A stretch of DNA of 64,000 nt from Phycisphaeraceae bacterium (GCA_019636755.1 JAHBWZ010000005.1:124001-188000); one strand, 5' to 3'; shown: positions 34,583 through 45,569, counted from the first letter of the stretch. The notes: generated from the letters alone by a model not told the origin. Translations and numbers: made by a program.

Positions 34583-36190
34583 ATGTCCCTGGACTGGTCG
34601 TTCCCGTGGCCCGCCCAGCGCATGCCGGTGCTGGCGGACGCAATCGTGTCGACGAGCCAGCCGCTGGCGACCGCGGCGGGGGTCTCCGTCCTGCGCGCGG
34701 GCGGGTCTGCGATGGACGCGGCGGTCGCGGCCGCGATCACCCTCACCGTAGTGGAACCGACCTCGAACGGCATCGGGTCCGACCTCTTCGCGATGGTGTG
34801 GGACGGCGCCCTGCATGGATACAACGGCTCGGGGCGGTCGCCGGCCGGGCTGGATGCCGACCGGTTCCTGGGAAGTGCCGGCATGCCGCTCACCGGCTGG
34901 GCTCCGGTCACGGTTCCGGGCGCCGTGGACGGCTGGTGCGCGCTGACCGGACGGTTCGGCCGGATACCGTTTTCGAAGGTCGTGGCGCCGGCCATCGAGC
35001 GCGCGGAGCGGGGGTTTCCCGTCTCCCCGCGGACCGCGCAGTCGTGGGCGCGAGCCGCCGGACGGTGGGGGGGCTTCCCGGCCTTCTCGCAGACCTTTCT
35101 GCCTGGCGGACGGGCGCCGTGCGCGGGCGAGCGCGTCCGGTTTCCCGACCATGCGCAGACGCTCCACGAGATCGCCGAGACGCGCGGCGAGTCGTTCTAC
35201 CGCGGCCGTCTGGCGTCGCGGATCGCCTCGTGTGCACGCGCGGACAGCGCGGCCATGACCGAGGCGGATCTGGGGGCACACCGCGGCGCGTGGGTGGCGC
35301 CGATGCAGATCGATGTCGGACCGTGCACGGTCCACGAACTGCCCCCGAACGGGCAGGGAATTGCCGCGCTCCTGGCGCTGGGACTCCTTCGTGCGCTCCC
35401 CGGCCCGGATCCCGCGGACTGCGATCCGGATGCGCCGCAGTCGCTGCACCGGCAGATCGAGGCCATGAAGCTCGCGTTCCTGCATGTCTACCGGGAGGTC
35501 GCGGACCCGCGCCGGATGACCGGGGATCCGGCACGGCTGCTGGAGCCGGGGTTCCTGGCAGAGGAGGCGGCCCGGCTGCGCGATGACGAAGCGCAGGACT
35601 TCGGCTGGCGCGGCCCCGCGTACGGCGGTACCGTGCTGGTGGTCGCCGCCGATGCGTCGGGGATGATGGTCTCGCTCATCCAGTCAAACTACACCGGCTT
35701 CGGCTCCGGCATCGTCATTCCGGGCACAGGCATCGCCATGCAGAACCGCGGGGCCTGTTTCACCACCGAGCGCGGTCATCCGAACGCGGTCGCACCGGGC
35801 GTGCGCCCGTTTCACACGATCATTCCCGCGTTCGTGACGAGGCGCACCGGGTCGGGCGCGGAGCCGGTCATGGCGTTCGGCGTGATGGGCGGACCGATGC
35901 AGCCGCAGGGACACGTGCAGGTCCTGCTCCGGACCCTCCACCGCGGCGGGAATCCGCAGGCGGCGCTGGACGCGCCGCGCTGGCAGGTGACGGGTGGGCG
36001 GCGCGTGCGCCTGGAGCCGGGGTTCTCCGCCGTCGCCATCGATCACCTGCGACGTCTCGGGCACGAGGTGGAGATCGCCGGTGAACGTTCGGTCCAATTC
36101 GGCTCCGGACAGGCGGTCATGCAGCTTGCCGATCGCGTGATGGTCGGTGCGAGCGATGGCCGGCTGGACGGACAGGCGGGATGTCCATGA
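34583..36190 (+). CDS. Gamma-glutamyltransferase family protein
   Basis: 535 residues without a signal peptide. The N-terminal large-subunit region has STSQPLATAAGVSVLRAGGSAMDAAVAA and SNGIGSDLFAMVWDG. The autoprocessing/nucleophile Thr is at YGGTVLVV, and the small-subunit hallmarks QSNYTGFGSGIVIPGTGI, NRGACFT and FHTIIPAFV follow. The family cleaves gamma-glutamyl bonds or acyl side chains; lack of a signal fits a cytoplasmic acylase-like member. TACACT (34569-34574) sits 8 nt before ATG 34583 with no ribosome site. Its 3' end overlaps the FAH-family gene by 10 bp. Confidence 0.93.
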   Translation: MSLDWSFPWPAQRMPVLADAIVSTSQPLATAAGVSVLRAGGSAMDAAVAAAITLTVVEPTSNGIGSDLFAMVWDGALHGYNGSGRSPAGLDADRFLGSAGMPLTGWAPVTVPGAVDGWCALTGRFGRIPFSKVVAPAIERAERGFPVSPRTAQSWARAAGRWGGFPAFSQTFLPGGRAPCAGERVRFPDHAQTLHEIAETRGESFYRGRLASRIASCARADSAAMTEADLGAHRGAWVAPMQIDVGPCTVHELPPNGQGIAALLALGLLRALPGPDPADCDPDAPQSLHRQIEAMKLAFLHVYREVADPRRMTGDPARLLEPGFLAEEAARLRDDEAQDFGWRGPAYGGTVLVVAADASGMMVSLIQSNYTGFGSGIVIPGTGIAMQNRGACFTTERGHPNAVAPGVRPFHTIIPAFVTRRTGSGAEPVMAFGVMGGPMQPQGHVQVLLRTLHRGGNPQAALDAPRWQVTGGRRVRLEPGFSAVAIDHLRRLGHEVEIAGERSVQFGSGQAVMQLADRVMVGASDGRLDGQAGCP

Positions 36191-36885
36191 CAGGTGCATC
36201 GACGACCAGCGGCGCCGGCCGCGCCCTGCGCGCCCCGGCGATCTTCGGGATCGGGCGGAACTACGCGGACCACGCTGCGGAAATGAAGGGCGCGGTTCCC
36301 GAGCGACCACTCGTCTTCATGAAGAACCCGGCCAGCATCATTGCCGACGGCGAGGCGATCGTCATACCTCCGGTGTGCGCGGAGGGGGGTGACCAGGTGG
36401 ACTACGAGGGGGAACTCGCCGTGATCCTCGCCCGGGATACGCGTGACGTCCCGGTCGACAGGGCGCTCGCGTGCGTGGCCGGGTATGCCTGCGCGAATGA
36501 CGTGAGCGCGCGCTGGTGGCAGCGCGAGGGGTCGGGCGGCCAGTTCGTGCGGGGGAAGTCGTTCGACACGTTCTGTCCGATCTCCGCGATGGTTCCCGCC
36601 GGGCGGGTGGGAGATCCGTCCGGACTGCGCCTCTGCACGCGGCTGAACGGAGAGGTCGTTCAGCAGTCGCACACGGGCATGATGCTGTTCTCCGTGGCAC
36701 AGCTCGTCGCGGAGCTGAGCCGGGGCATGACGCTCCTGGCCGGGACCGTCGTGCTCACGGGAACGCCGGCCGGCGTCGGTGCGGCGCGGACGCCGCCGAG
36801 ATTCCTCCGCAGCGGGGACATCGTGGAGGTCGAGATCGAGCGCGTCGGCAGGCTCGTGAATCCTGTCCGCGCAGCGGCGCGGTAG
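36181..36885 (+). CDS. Fumarylacetoacetate hydrolase family protein
   Basis: 234 residues from ATG 36181 (ATG 36187, overlapping the previous stop as ATGA, is equally possible). The family core is clear: FGIGRNYADHAAEM, DYEGELAVIL with metal-binding Glu, CANDVSARWWQ, and RGKSFDTFCPI, with LTGTPAGVGAARTPP near the end. Members hydrolyse or decarboxylate beta-keto acids and need Mg2+. It forms a run with gamma-glutamyltransferase and an ACT protein, suggesting amino acid catabolism (inference). Confidence 0.92.
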   Translation: MSMTGASTTSGAGRALRAPAIFGIGRNYADHAAEMKGAVPERPLVFMKNPASIIADGEAIVIPPVCAEGGDQVDYEGELAVILARDTRDVPVDRALACVAGYACANDVSARWWQREGSGGQFVRGKSFDTFCPISAMVPAGRVGDPSGLRLCTRLNGEVVQQSHTGMMLFSVAQLVAELSRGMTLLAGTVVLTGTPAGVGAARTPPRFLRSGDIVEVEIERVGRLVNPVRAAAR

Positions 36886-36897
36886 ACTGGCGGCGTC

Positions 36898-37299
36898 ATG
36901 CTGAGCTGGCAGGTGCTGACCGACTTCGGGGTGATCCTCCCGGATCGACCGGGTGAACTGGGCCGGTTCGGGGCACGGCTGCGCGCCGCGGACATCAACC
37001 TCATCGGTCTCTGGGGGAGCGGAAGCGGGCACGACGGCGCGCACTTCCAGTGCATCCCGGACAACCCGGACCAGTTCCGGAACTTCGCGCAGTCGATCGA
37101 CCTGCGCGTGCAGGAAGGCAGCACCTTCCTGCTCTCAGGTGCCGACCATCCGGGCGTGCTTGTAGAGATCCTGGAGCGCATCGCGGCGCGGTCGATCAAC
37201 CTGCGGCGGATCCACTCCGTCTCGATCGACGGCCGCTTCGGATGCTTCGTCTGGGCCGACGCCGCCGACTGGCGGACGCTGACGGACCTGCTGGGCTGA
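36898..37299 (+). CDS. ACT-domain regulatory protein, tandem ACT
   Basis: 133 residues made of two ACT-like halves: ILPDRPGELGRFGARLRAADINLIGLWG first and GADHPGVLVEILERIAARSINLRRIHSV second. No catalytic domain is attached, so it is likely an amino acid-binding regulator. ATG 36898 is 12 nt after the FAH-family stop. TAGACT, 9 nt before the ATG, overlaps that stop codon and may give a separate leaderless transcript, or be chance. Which amino acid it binds cannot be said. Confidence 0.8.
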   Translation: MLSWQVLTDFGVILPDRPGELGRFGARLRAADINLIGLWGSGSGHDGAHFQCIPDNPDQFRNFAQSIDLRVQEGSTFLLSGADHPGVLVEILERIAARSINLRRIHSVSIDGRFGCFVWADAADWRTLTDLLG

Positions 37300-37328
37300 G
37301 ACCGCTGTGACCAGCGCTCCGGACGCGC

Positions 37329-38030
37329 TCAGCCGAGGCCGTGCCGGCGACGCCGCCGGGCGCCGGCGCCTGCCAGCAGCGGGAGCAGGAGGGCGCCGAC
37401 CGCTGGTGCGGGCACGGCGATGACCGTGATCTCGTCGAATCCGACGGTGTCGCTGGCGATGAGTTCGACGCGGATCGCCATGAACGGCACGGCGCGGTAG
37501 ATGCCGTGGAATTCGGCGAACCATGCGCCCGCGCCGGGCACGAACACGTGCTCCACGCCGCCCTGTTCGTCGATGAGCTGGACGTTGAATCCACCGAGTC
37601 CGCCGAGGTCCTGGAAGCCGGTCAGGTCGAAGCCGAACGTGTTGAGCAGCACCGGGGCGCCCGCCGGCGTCTCACCGAACGAGAACGTCACGACCGTGCT
37701 TCCGGTCGAGTACCCGACGCGCAGATGCCTGACCCCGCCGGGGGTCGTGTTGTAGCTCATCGCGGTCGTGTCCGTGACGTCCAGCAGCCAGCCCGGGTTG
37801 GAGGACTCGACGAGAAGTCCGGATCCGGAGAAGAACGCGGGTGAGCCGACGACGCCGGGCGCGGCGGACTCGAAGTCCTCGTGCGTGACGACGGAACCGA
37901 GTGCCTGGAATGCCTCGCGGTCGGTGAACAGGACGACGTCCGCGCTCGCGGGCGCGGCGATGCACGCGGCGAGCAGCGCCGCGGTGCCAGGCAGGCGGCG
38001 CGTCGGCCGCCCGGATCGAATCGGTGTCAT
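37329..38030 (-). CDS. Secreted protein with PEP-CTERM-like (VPAP) C-terminus
   Basis: 233 residues. A signal peptide (hydrophobic residues about 17-30, ending ASADV) leads into a beta-rich domain with DREAFQALG and THEDFESAAPG, resembling the repeated extracellular domain of many PEP-CTERM proteins. The C-terminus has VPAPAVGALLLPLLAG followed by an arginine-rich tail, i.e. a VPxP motif, membrane helix and basic end, the sorting signal pattern processed by exosortase-type systems. ATG 38030 has a GAGAGAG-type purine tract 5-10 nt upstream. It is convergent with the ACT gene (29-nt gap). Confidence 0.82.
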   Translation of the reverse strand: MTPIRSGRPTRRLPGTAALLAACIAAPASADVVLFTDREAFQALGSVVTHEDFESAAPGVVGSPAFFSGSGLLVESSNPGWLLDVTDTTAMSYNTTPGGVRHLRVGYSTGSTVVTFSFGETPAGAPVLLNTFGFDLTGFQDLGGLGGFNVQLIDEQGGVEHVFVPGAGAWFAEFHGIYRAVPFMAIRVELIASDTVGFDEITVIAVPAPAVGALLLPLLAGAGARRRRRHGLG

Positions 38031-38398
38031 CGCTACTCTCTCTTCTCTTCTCTGCGTCGAATCGATGCGATGTCCGGCGCGCCACCCGGCGCGCCACCCG
38101 GCCCGCGATTCCGGCGCCGCACGCAGAGCGCGCGGCGACCACCGCTCGATGGCCGGCACCGGCATGCATCCTGCCCGCGGCCGACCCGGGTCCGGCCGCG
38201 GCCGGCTTCATGCCGGCAGTCTGAATGTCGCAGAGTTCTCTCTTCTCGTGCGACCCGTTGCGCGATGTCGGCCGGGTCCAGGGCAGGCGCGCGGCCCGAC
38301 ATCCCTGCACACCGACGGACACCTGCCAAGGTACTCCGCGCGGGTCCGGGAGGCAAGAGTCCGTCCGTGAATTCCCCGGTCGACCCGGGGGCGGCGGC
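38031..38398. other. Intergenic region between rpoD and the VPAP protein gene
   Basis: 368 bases without a supported gene. It contains the rpoD 3' side and the VPAP gene promoter. Notable are a 12-bp tandem repeat near 38078-38101 (GCGCGCCACCCG twice) and two TCTCTCTTCTC-like pyrimidine tracts at about 38037 and 38235. No clear terminator hairpin with a T-run was found. Confidence 0.4.
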
Positions 38399-40252
<1,854 letters not shown>

Positions 40253-40265
40253 GGATTGCGGCTCC

Positions 40266-40295
40266 GAGGAGGAGGAGGAGGAGGAGGAGGAGGAG
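40266..40295. repeat. (GAG)10 trinucleotide tract in the rpoD leader
   Basis: Ten perfect GAG units on the plus strand, read as (CTC)10 on the rpoD strand. The tract ends exactly where the rpoD Shine-Dalgarno GGAG (40265-40262) begins. CTCC is complementary to that GGAG, so any repeat register can pair with the ribosome site. Length changes by slippage would alter leader structure without touching the coding frame if GTG 40252 is the start. Confidence 0.9.
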
Positions 40296-40379
40296 GGTCG
40301 GAGGAGGCGGGACTGTCTCGGCAAGGCGGAGAGCGTAGGCCTGGAACGGGAAGTCGTCCGTTCACCGGCACAAGGGAGA

Positions 40380-42335
40380 TCAGGGCGGACCCGACCGGCG
40401 CCGCCGCGCGATCGCGGCAGGAACGGCGCCGGCCTCGGCCCGGGATCGGAGCAGTTCGACGAGCCCCGCCATCGCGGCGGAGGAGCCGGCCTCGGTCGCG
40501 CGGAGCGCGATCTCCCGCTCGGCAAGACGGCGCTGGCCGTCCAGCCGGTCGAGATCCGAGAGGGCACGGCCCAGCCGGGCCCTGATCGCGTGGCTGTCGC
40601 CCGGATCGATCGCGCGCGACGTCTCGATCAGGAGGCGCAGGGCTTCCCCGCGGACGGAGTCGGGCAGGAGGTCGATGATCGCGTGCGTGGACAGGACGTC
40701 GCTCCCGCCCAGCGCCGCGACGATGCGGCGGGAGACGGGGTCGGCCCAGGTCCGTGCCAGCCGTTCGCGGGAAACCTCCGGCGCGGCGGATCCGGTCCGC
40801 GCGAGCAGGGCAGGTTCCGCGAGAAGGCAGGCTGCGACGGCACGCTCGGCCAGCACGAGCGCCCGTCCGGCGGGGCCGGCATCGACGGGCGCGTCCTCGG
40901 GCTGCGGGTCTGCGCTGGACGCGCCGGCACCGGGCGCGCCGGCGTCTGCCACGGCGTCGTGCCCGACGGGCTCCGGCAGCACCCGGCGCCCGGAACGCGC
41001 ACGGGTCCGCGCGGCGAACGCCGTCTCCACGGCACCGGCAGGCAGCCGGACGAGCGCCGCGACGCGCGAGAGCAGCAGCGCACGACGGAGCGGATCCGCA
41101 TCGCCGATTCCGAGGCGAACCAGTTCGTCCAGCAGGCTCTCGAGAACCCGCTGCCGCGCCGCCATGCCGTCCGCCGTGGCGAGGCGCTCCCGGAAGCGAT
41201 CGAAGACCCAGTCCAGCGCATCGACGGACGCGTCGACGCGTGCAAGGAAGATTTCCCGCCCGTCCGTGGCCCGCAGCAGGTCGTCCGGGTCCATGCCGTC
41301 CGGCAGTACGCAGATCCGCACGTCGATGGGCTCGGCGATGAGTGTCTCGATGGCGCGATCCGCGGCCTTCCGGCCGGCCTCGTCCCCGTCGAACAGCAGG
41401 ACGACCTCGCTGGCGATCCGGCGGAGCACCATCGCGTGTTCGCGGGTCAGTGCGGTCCCGAGCGTCGCGACGACGTTCTCCACGCCGGCCTGGTGACAGG
41501 CGATCACGTCCGTGTATCCCTCGGCCACGATTGCGCGGCCGCTGCGGATGATGGCCTGCTTCGCGAGGTGAAGCGCGTAGAGCGTCTTCGACTTGGAGAA
41601 GAGCGCGTTCTCCGGACTGTTGAGATACTTCGGCATCTCGTCCTCCCCGAGCGCGCGGCCGCCGAACGCGATGGGCGTTCCCAGCTCATTCGCGATCGGG
41701 AAGATCAGGCGGTTGCGGAAGGTGTCGTACGTCCGCCCATCGCGGTCCCGCAGCAGTCCGGCACGGATGGCCGCGGCGACGGCGGTTGCTCTGGGACGGA
41801 GGATGGCATGCAGGTTGTCGTGTCCCGGCGGTGCCGCGCCGAGCGAGAAGCGCGAGACGCACTCGGACGAGAACCCGCGCCGGGCGATCTCATTCCGCGC
41901 GGCTGCACCGAGCTGCCCGTCGGACAGCCATCGCTGGAACTGCGTCAGCGCCACGCGGTTGATGCGTCCCACCGAGTCCCGGGCCTCGACTTCGTCCGCG
42001 GCTGCACCGGATCCCGGTCCGCTGCGCCGCTGCGTCAATTCGATGCCGGCGCGCTGCGCGAGCGCCCGCAGGGCCTCGCCGAAGGTCATGCGGTGGAACT
42101 GCATCATGAAGGTGAAGCAGTCACCCGCAGCGCCGCAGGCGAAGCACTTGTAGAAACCGGCGCCCTTGTGCGTGACGACGGAGAATGACGGCTTCCGGTC
42201 CTGGTGAAACGGGCAGAGTCCCAGGTGCTCCCGTCCGGCCGGGCGCAGGACGATGTGCTCCCCGATGAGCCGGACCAGGTCCGTCGCATCGCGCACGCGG
42301 TCACGTTCGGAAGTTGCGAAGGTATCACCCGTCAT
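40380..42335 (-). CDS. dnaG: DNA primase
   Basis: 651 residues. The N-terminal CHC2 zinc-binding domain has [11 protein letters not shown] and CFACGAAGD. The catalytic core follows with RFSLGAAP and [10 protein letters not shown], and the TOPRIM acidic residues lie in [14 protein letters not shown] and [12 protein letters not shown]-terminal helicase-interaction region of about 200 residues is more divergent. It makes RNA primers at the fork together with DnaB. ATG 42335 overlaps by ATGA a 55-codon ORF upstream, and has no ribosome site of its own, which supports coupling. rpoD follows 127 nt downstream. Confidence 0.96.
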   Translation of the reverse strand: MTGDTFATSERDRVRDATDLVRLIGEHIVLRPAGREHLGLCPFHQDRKPSFSVVTHKGAGFYKCFACGAAGDCFTFMMQFHRMTFGEALRALAQRAGIELTQRRSGPGSGAAADEVEARDSVGRINRVALTQFQRWLSDGQLGAAARNEIARRGFSSECVSRFSLGAAPPGHDNLHAILRPRATAVAAAIRAGLLRDRDGRTYDTFRNRLIFPIANELGTPIAFGGRALGEDEMPKYLNSPENALFSKSKTLYALHLAKQAIIRSGRAIVAEGYTDVIACHQAGVENVVATLGTALTREHAMVLRRIASEVVLLFDGDEAGRKAADRAIETLIAEPIDVRICVLPDGMDPDDLLRATDGREIFLARVDASVDALDWVFDRFRERLATADGMAARQRVLESLLDELVRLGIGDADPLRRALLLSRVAALVRLPAGAVETAFAARTRARSGRRVLPEPVGHDAVADAGAPGAGASSADPQPEDAPVDAGPAGRALVLAERAVAACLLAEPALLARTGSAAPEVSRERLARTWADPVSRRIVAALGGSDVLSTHAIIDLLPDSVRGEALRLLIETSRAIDPGDSHAIRARLGRALSDLDRLDGQRRLAEREIALRATEAGSSAAMAGLVELLRSRAEAGAVPAAIARRRRSGPP

Positions 42336-42499
42336 CCGGAATGGCGCTTCCCTGCTGCGCGCCGGGCAGGACTGACCGCGCACCATCCGGCGCCCGGGAA
42401 CGATCCGTATTCCCGCGTCCCCCCGTCTCTGGTTGCCACGGATTCCACCACCACGTGCCTTCCGTTCGGGGCGATCCGCCCGACGCCCTCTGTCCTCAT
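42332..42499 (-). CDS. Small ORF (55 residues) translationally coupled to dnaG
   Basis: ATG 42499 has AGGGAG six nt upstream, the best ribosome site in this region, and its TGA overlaps the dnaG ATG as ATGA. The peptide begins MRTEGVGRIAPNGRHVVVES and ends basic. No homologue is recognised, and there is no signal or cysteine pattern. It may be a true small protein, or a translated leader that sets dnaG expression, replacing the rpsU gene found in this position in many bacteria. The coding case rests on the ribosome site and the overlap, not on similarity. Confidence 0.45.
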   Translation of the reverse strand: MRTEGVGRIAPNGRHVVVESVATRDGGTREYGSFPGAGWCAVSPARRAAGKRHSG

Positions 42500-43057
42500 G
42501 TCCGACTCCCTGATTCCGCGCCGGGCCCCCGGAAGTTGCGGACCCGGAGACGACAGCCGGAGCGGACGTGCCACGCCGCGAGCGCGGGTCCGACTGCCGC
42601 GGCGGCTCAGTGCCGGCCGGCATCCAGGTCCCGTTCCGTGCCCGGCGCGACCGCCGCGAGGCGACTGTGTTCTGAGTCCGAAAACGAGCGTGGCCGCGTG
42701 TTCGTTCGGAGGCGTCTCGCTGTCAGGAGAGGATCGCCCTGCGGTGTCGGCCGACGTCAGAGTCGCAATAGTTGTGCCAAAACGATCGACCGTCAAATCC
42801 GGCGCGTTCAAAATGCACGGCGAACCGGATGAAATCATGGAGGCGGTCTGCAGATCCATCCGGAGACGGGGGTCGGAACGGGATGCGGTGCCTGTTCGCC
42901 GTCCGGCGGCGCCGCTTCGGCGCGTTCTCATCACCGGGATATCGGACCGCGCCGGATCCGCATCGACCGGATGCGCCGGCGGGCCGGCGATCATGGCATG
43001 ATCTGTGCGCTGCCGGCGCCGGCGGACCGCAGGGGTCGCGGACGGCGCGAACGCCGC
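42500..43057. other. Intergenic region between dnaG leader ORF and rpmB
   Basis: About 560 bases, partly of lower GC (42755-42840), without a supported protein gene. It carries the sigma-54-like promoter at 42764-42781 facing dnaG. The long open frames on both strands here lack family similarity and look like chance frames in GC-rich DNA. The rpmB 3' side shows no T-run terminator. Confidence 0.4.
42764..42781 (-). promoter_or_regulatory. Sigma-54 (-24/-12) type promoter upstream of dnaG
   Basis: Minus-strand sequence TTGGCACAACTATTGCG has GG and GC exactly ten nt apart and matches the YTGGCACGNNNNTTGCW consensus at all positions except two. Initiation is expected near 42752, about 250 nt before the 55-codon ORF and 415 nt before dnaG. 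It faces only those genes. A match this close is unlikely by chance in 70% GC DNA, and the site lies in a locally AT-richer patch. Confidence 0.5.
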
Positions 43058-43339
43058 TTACGCGGTCCGGCCGCCGTGTTCCGCGTTCCGCGTGTACGCG
43101 TACTTGCGCCGAAGGGGCTTGACCACCAGGCCGGACTTGATCGCGCGGGTCGATGCCTTGATCCGGCGCACCTTGCCGTCGACGACCGCCGTGACGTCCT
43201 GCAGGTTCGGGCGGAACCGGCGCTTGGCGATGGACGTCATCTTGAGGCCGATGCCGCCAAGGTACTTCGGTCGTCCGCGGTAGCGGAGGCGATTGCCGCG
43301 GGTGGTCCGGGCGCCGGTAAAGTGGCATACGCGGGGCAT
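43058..43339 (-). CDS. rpmB: Ribosomal protein bL28
   Basis: 93 residues. The L28 fold is evident from MPRVCHFTGARTTRGN at the start (most homologues read CxxTGK) and RRFRPNLQDV in the middle, with the basic KPLRRKYAY end. It is part of the large ribosomal subunit. An AAGGA ribosome site precedes ATG 43339, and a TATACT promoter is 40 nt upstream, so it is transcribed alone. Confidence 0.95.
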   Translation of the reverse strand: MPRVCHFTGARTTRGNRLRYRGRPKYLGGIGLKMTSIAKRRFRPNLQDVTAVVDGKVRRIKASTRAIKSGLVVKPLRRKYAYTRNAEHGGRTA

Positions 43340-43376
43340 GAGACATCCTTCCGGCCAGAAGTGGCGCGAGCCGCGC

Positions 43377-43404
43377 AGTATACCGATCGGGGCCGTGGTC
43401 GCAA
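43377..43404 (-). promoter_or_regulatory. Promoter of rpmB
   Basis: TATACT at 43382-43377 with TTGCGA at 43404-43399 and a 16-nt spacer, reading on the minus strand. Transcription should start near 43370, leaving a leader of about 30 nt that includes the AAGGA ribosome site. Confidence 0.6.
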
Positions 43405-43480
43405 CCCGGCGGGGCAGGGCACGTCGGGCGGGAGGGGGCTGCCAGGTGACCGGCCGCCGGGGCGCGCGCTGCCGGCGGGC

Positions 43481-43520
43481 GCCGGGGCATCGTCGGGGCC
43501 GCCGGGGCATCGCCGGGGCG
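43481..43520. repeat. 20-bp tandem direct repeat
   Basis: Two adjacent copies of GCCGGGGCATCG(T/C)CGGGGC(C/G), at 43481-43500 and 43501-43520, 18 of 20 bases identical. It lies between the clpX stop and the rpmB promoter. It has no T-run and looks like a local duplication rather than a regulatory element. Confidence 0.7.
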
Positions 43521-43542
43521 GGGTCTTCCTCCGGGTCCCCTC

Positions 43543-45018
43543 TCAGGCGGTCCGGGTCTGCTGCCGTCCAAGCTGCCGGAGCGGCGTGCGGTCGATGATG
43601 TCCCGGGCGGTCACTTCGTAGACGGTCTCCGGGCTGCCGGGCCGGTTGAGTTCCGGCAGCTCGTACATGAGATCCAGCATGAAGTCGTCCAGGACCGCGC
43701 GAAGCGCCCGCGCGCCGGTCTCCCGTCGCAGCGCCGCGTCGGCGATTTCGTTCAGCGCATCCCGCGTGAACTCCAGCTTCGCGTTCTCCAGGCTGAAGAG
43801 GTGCTGGTACTGCCGGATCACCGCGTTGCGCGGCTCGGTGAGGATCTGCACCATCGCTTCGCGGCCGAGCGGCATGAGCGGCGTGATGATCGGGAGCCTG
43901 CCGACGAGTTCCGGGATGAGGCCGAACTGGAGGACGTCATCGGTCGTCACCTGGGCGAGCAGCCGGCTCTGCCGTTCGACATCCTCATGCGCGGCCGACT
44001 GGTCCAGCGAGAAGCCGATCCGCGCCCGCCCGAGCCGCTTCTGGACGATGTCCTCGATCCCGACGAACGAGCCGCCGCAGATGAACAGGATGTGCGTCGT
44101 GTCCATCTGGATGTACTGCTGCTCGGGATGCTTCCGTCCGCCCTGCGGCGGCACGTTCGCGACGGTCCCTTCCAGCATTTTCAGCAGCGACTGCTGCACG
44201 CCTTCGCCGGAGACGTCCCGGGTGATCGAGACGTTGTGGCTCGTCTTCCCGATCTTGTCGATCTCATCGATGTAGATGATTCCGCGCTGCGCCGCCTCGA
44301 GGTCGTAGTCGGCGGCCTGAAGCAGTTTGAGCAGCAGGTTCTCCACGTCTTCGCCGACATAGCCGGCCTCGGTGAGGGTGGTCGCGTCACCGATCGCGAA
44401 CGGGACATTGAGAATGCGCGCCAGGGTCCGCGCCAGCAGTGTCTTGCCGGTGCCCGTCGGTCCGATCAGCAGGACGTTCGACTTCTCCAGTTCCACCGGG
44501 GCGTCCTGGTTGTCCGCCTGCGTCAGCCGCTTGTAGTGGTTGTGCACCGCGACCGCGAGCGCCTTCTTGGCGAGATCCTGGCCGATCACGTACTGGTCGA
44601 GGAATTCCTTGATCTGCCGCGGCGCCGGGATGGTCGAGAAGAGCGCGCGGGCACTGCCGACCTTGCGGCGCTCCTGCCGGAAGATGTTCTGGCAGAGATC
44701 GGTGCAGTTGGAGCAGATGTAGATGTCGTTGGGGCCTTCGACCATCGGCCCCACTTCGCGCGACGTCTTGCCGCAGAAGGAACAGGTCGTGACGCGGCGG
44801 CCGCGGAACCCGCCGCCGCCGCCCGACCCGCCACCGGATCCGCCACCGGATCCGCCGCCCGGACCGCCGCCCGATCCGCCGCTGAATCCGCCGTCGGAGA
44901 AGCCGCCCGATCCGCCCTCGCCGCCTTCCTTCGAACCGCGACTCCGCTCCGCGGCCGGCGTGGCCTGCGAGGTCTCGGTGGCGCGGTCGGAATGAGGACG
45001 ACGGGACGGGATTGACAT
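43543..45018 (-). CDS. clpX: ATP-dependent Clp protease ATP-binding subunit ClpX with glycine-rich N-terminal extension
   Basis: 491 residues, about 70 more than usual. Residues 1-30 are polar, 31-73 are almost only Gly, Ser and a few Pro, Asp and Phe, and the zinc-binding domain then begins (C79, C82, C102, C105; reads [17 protein letters not shown]). The AAA+ core is canonical: GPTGTGKT (Walker A), YIDEIDKI (Walker B), VGRLP, and sensor 2 [14 protein letters not shown] precedes ATG 45018, and TACACT at 45082-45087 on the minus strand is a likely -10. It unfolds substrates for ClpP. It follows tig and a SHOCT protein; clpP is not adjacent. Confidence 0.95.
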   Translation of the reverse strand: MSIPSRRPHSDRATETSQATPAAERSRGSKEGGEGGSGGFSDGGFSGGSGGGPGGGSGGGSGGGSGGGGGFRGRRVTTCSFCGKTSREVGPMVEGPNDIYICSNCTDLCQNIFRQERRKVGSARALFSTIPAPRQIKEFLDQYVIGQDLAKKALAVAVHNHYKRLTQADNQDAPVELEKSNVLLIGPTGTGKTLLARTLARILNVPFAIGDATTLTEAGYVGEDVENLLLKLLQAADYDLEAAQRGIIYIDEIDKIGKTSHNVSITRDVSGEGVQQSLLKMLEGTVANVPPQGGRKHPEQQYIQMDTTHILFICGGSFVGIEDIVQKRLGRARIGFSLDQSAAHEDVERQSRLLAQVTTDDVLQFGLIPELVGRLPIITPLMPLGREAMVQILTEPRNAVIRQYQHLFSLENAKLEFTRDALNEIADAALRRETGARALRAVLDDFMLDLMYELPELNRPGSPETVYEVTARDIIDRTPLRQLGRQQTRTA

Positions 45019-45206
45019 GCTTCCCTCGCTGGATTCGATGGACCTGGAAACGACTTCGGCGGCGGTGGCGGAATCGGCCTCAGTGTATCGGGCAGGACCC
45101 GGAGTGTCTGTACAAAGGGCCCGCGCGCGAATGCGCCTGGTGGCGCATCCGGGGCCTTCCCGCCGCACCGGATCCGGTGGGGAGATGTTTCCGGTCCGCC
45201 CCGCTG

Positions 45207-45527
45207 TCAGCGCCTGGCGCGGTCGATGATCCGCGATCGCATCGTCTCGAACTCCGCGTCCGAAATCTCGCCCGCCTCGTGCATCGTGCGGATGTCGTCC
45301 AGCGTGAAGCCGCTGGAGAGACCGGGAGCGCGGATGCCGGCCCGGTCTCCCGCGCCGGCGCCGGTGACACGGCGGCGGATGAACAGGATGAGCAGCCCGC
45401 CGAGCACGATGCCCGCAACGGCGGCCGCCAGGATCGCGAGGATCCGCCCGATGGGGGGGGACCCCGCCGCGGTGGCACCCACGGTAATCGGAAGCCGGAG
45501 GACGCCGGTGACGGGCAGGAGGCGCAT
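45207..45527 (-). CDS. Small membrane protein with C-terminal SHOCT-like motif
   Basis: 106 residues. A single membrane helix at about 28-51 is followed by a linker and a SHOCT-like ending, [33 protein letters not shown] motifs (short C-terminal domain) occur at the ends of many membrane proteins and may mediate oligomer formation; function unknown. It lies 42 nt after tig on the same strand and occupies the place where clpP is often found between tig and clpX. Confidence 0.75.
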   Translation of the reverse strand: MRLLPVTGVLRLPITVGATAAGSPPIGRILAILAAAVAGIVLGGLLILFIRRRVTGAGAGDRAGIRAPGLSSGFTLDDIRTMHEAGEISDAEFETMRSRIIDRARR

Positions 45528-45569
45528 GGCGGCGGACGACGTGATGGGCGCGGCGGCACCGTCCGCCCG

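Noticed and set aside
40253-40567. Upstream extension of RpoD including ten Ser codons
   Set aside because: A GGAG lies correctly before GTG 40252 and the extension overlaps the dnaG 3' region in a non-conserved frame; left open as an alternative in the findings.
42332-42994. 220-codon minus-strand frame between dnaG and rpmB as one protein
   Set aside because: No family similarity and it would cross the sigma-54 site; only the last 55 codons have a ribosome site and overlap support.
44723-44995. Proline-rich plus-strand ORF ([10 protein letters not shown] type)
   Set aside because: It is the antisense of the Gly/Ser linker of ClpX.
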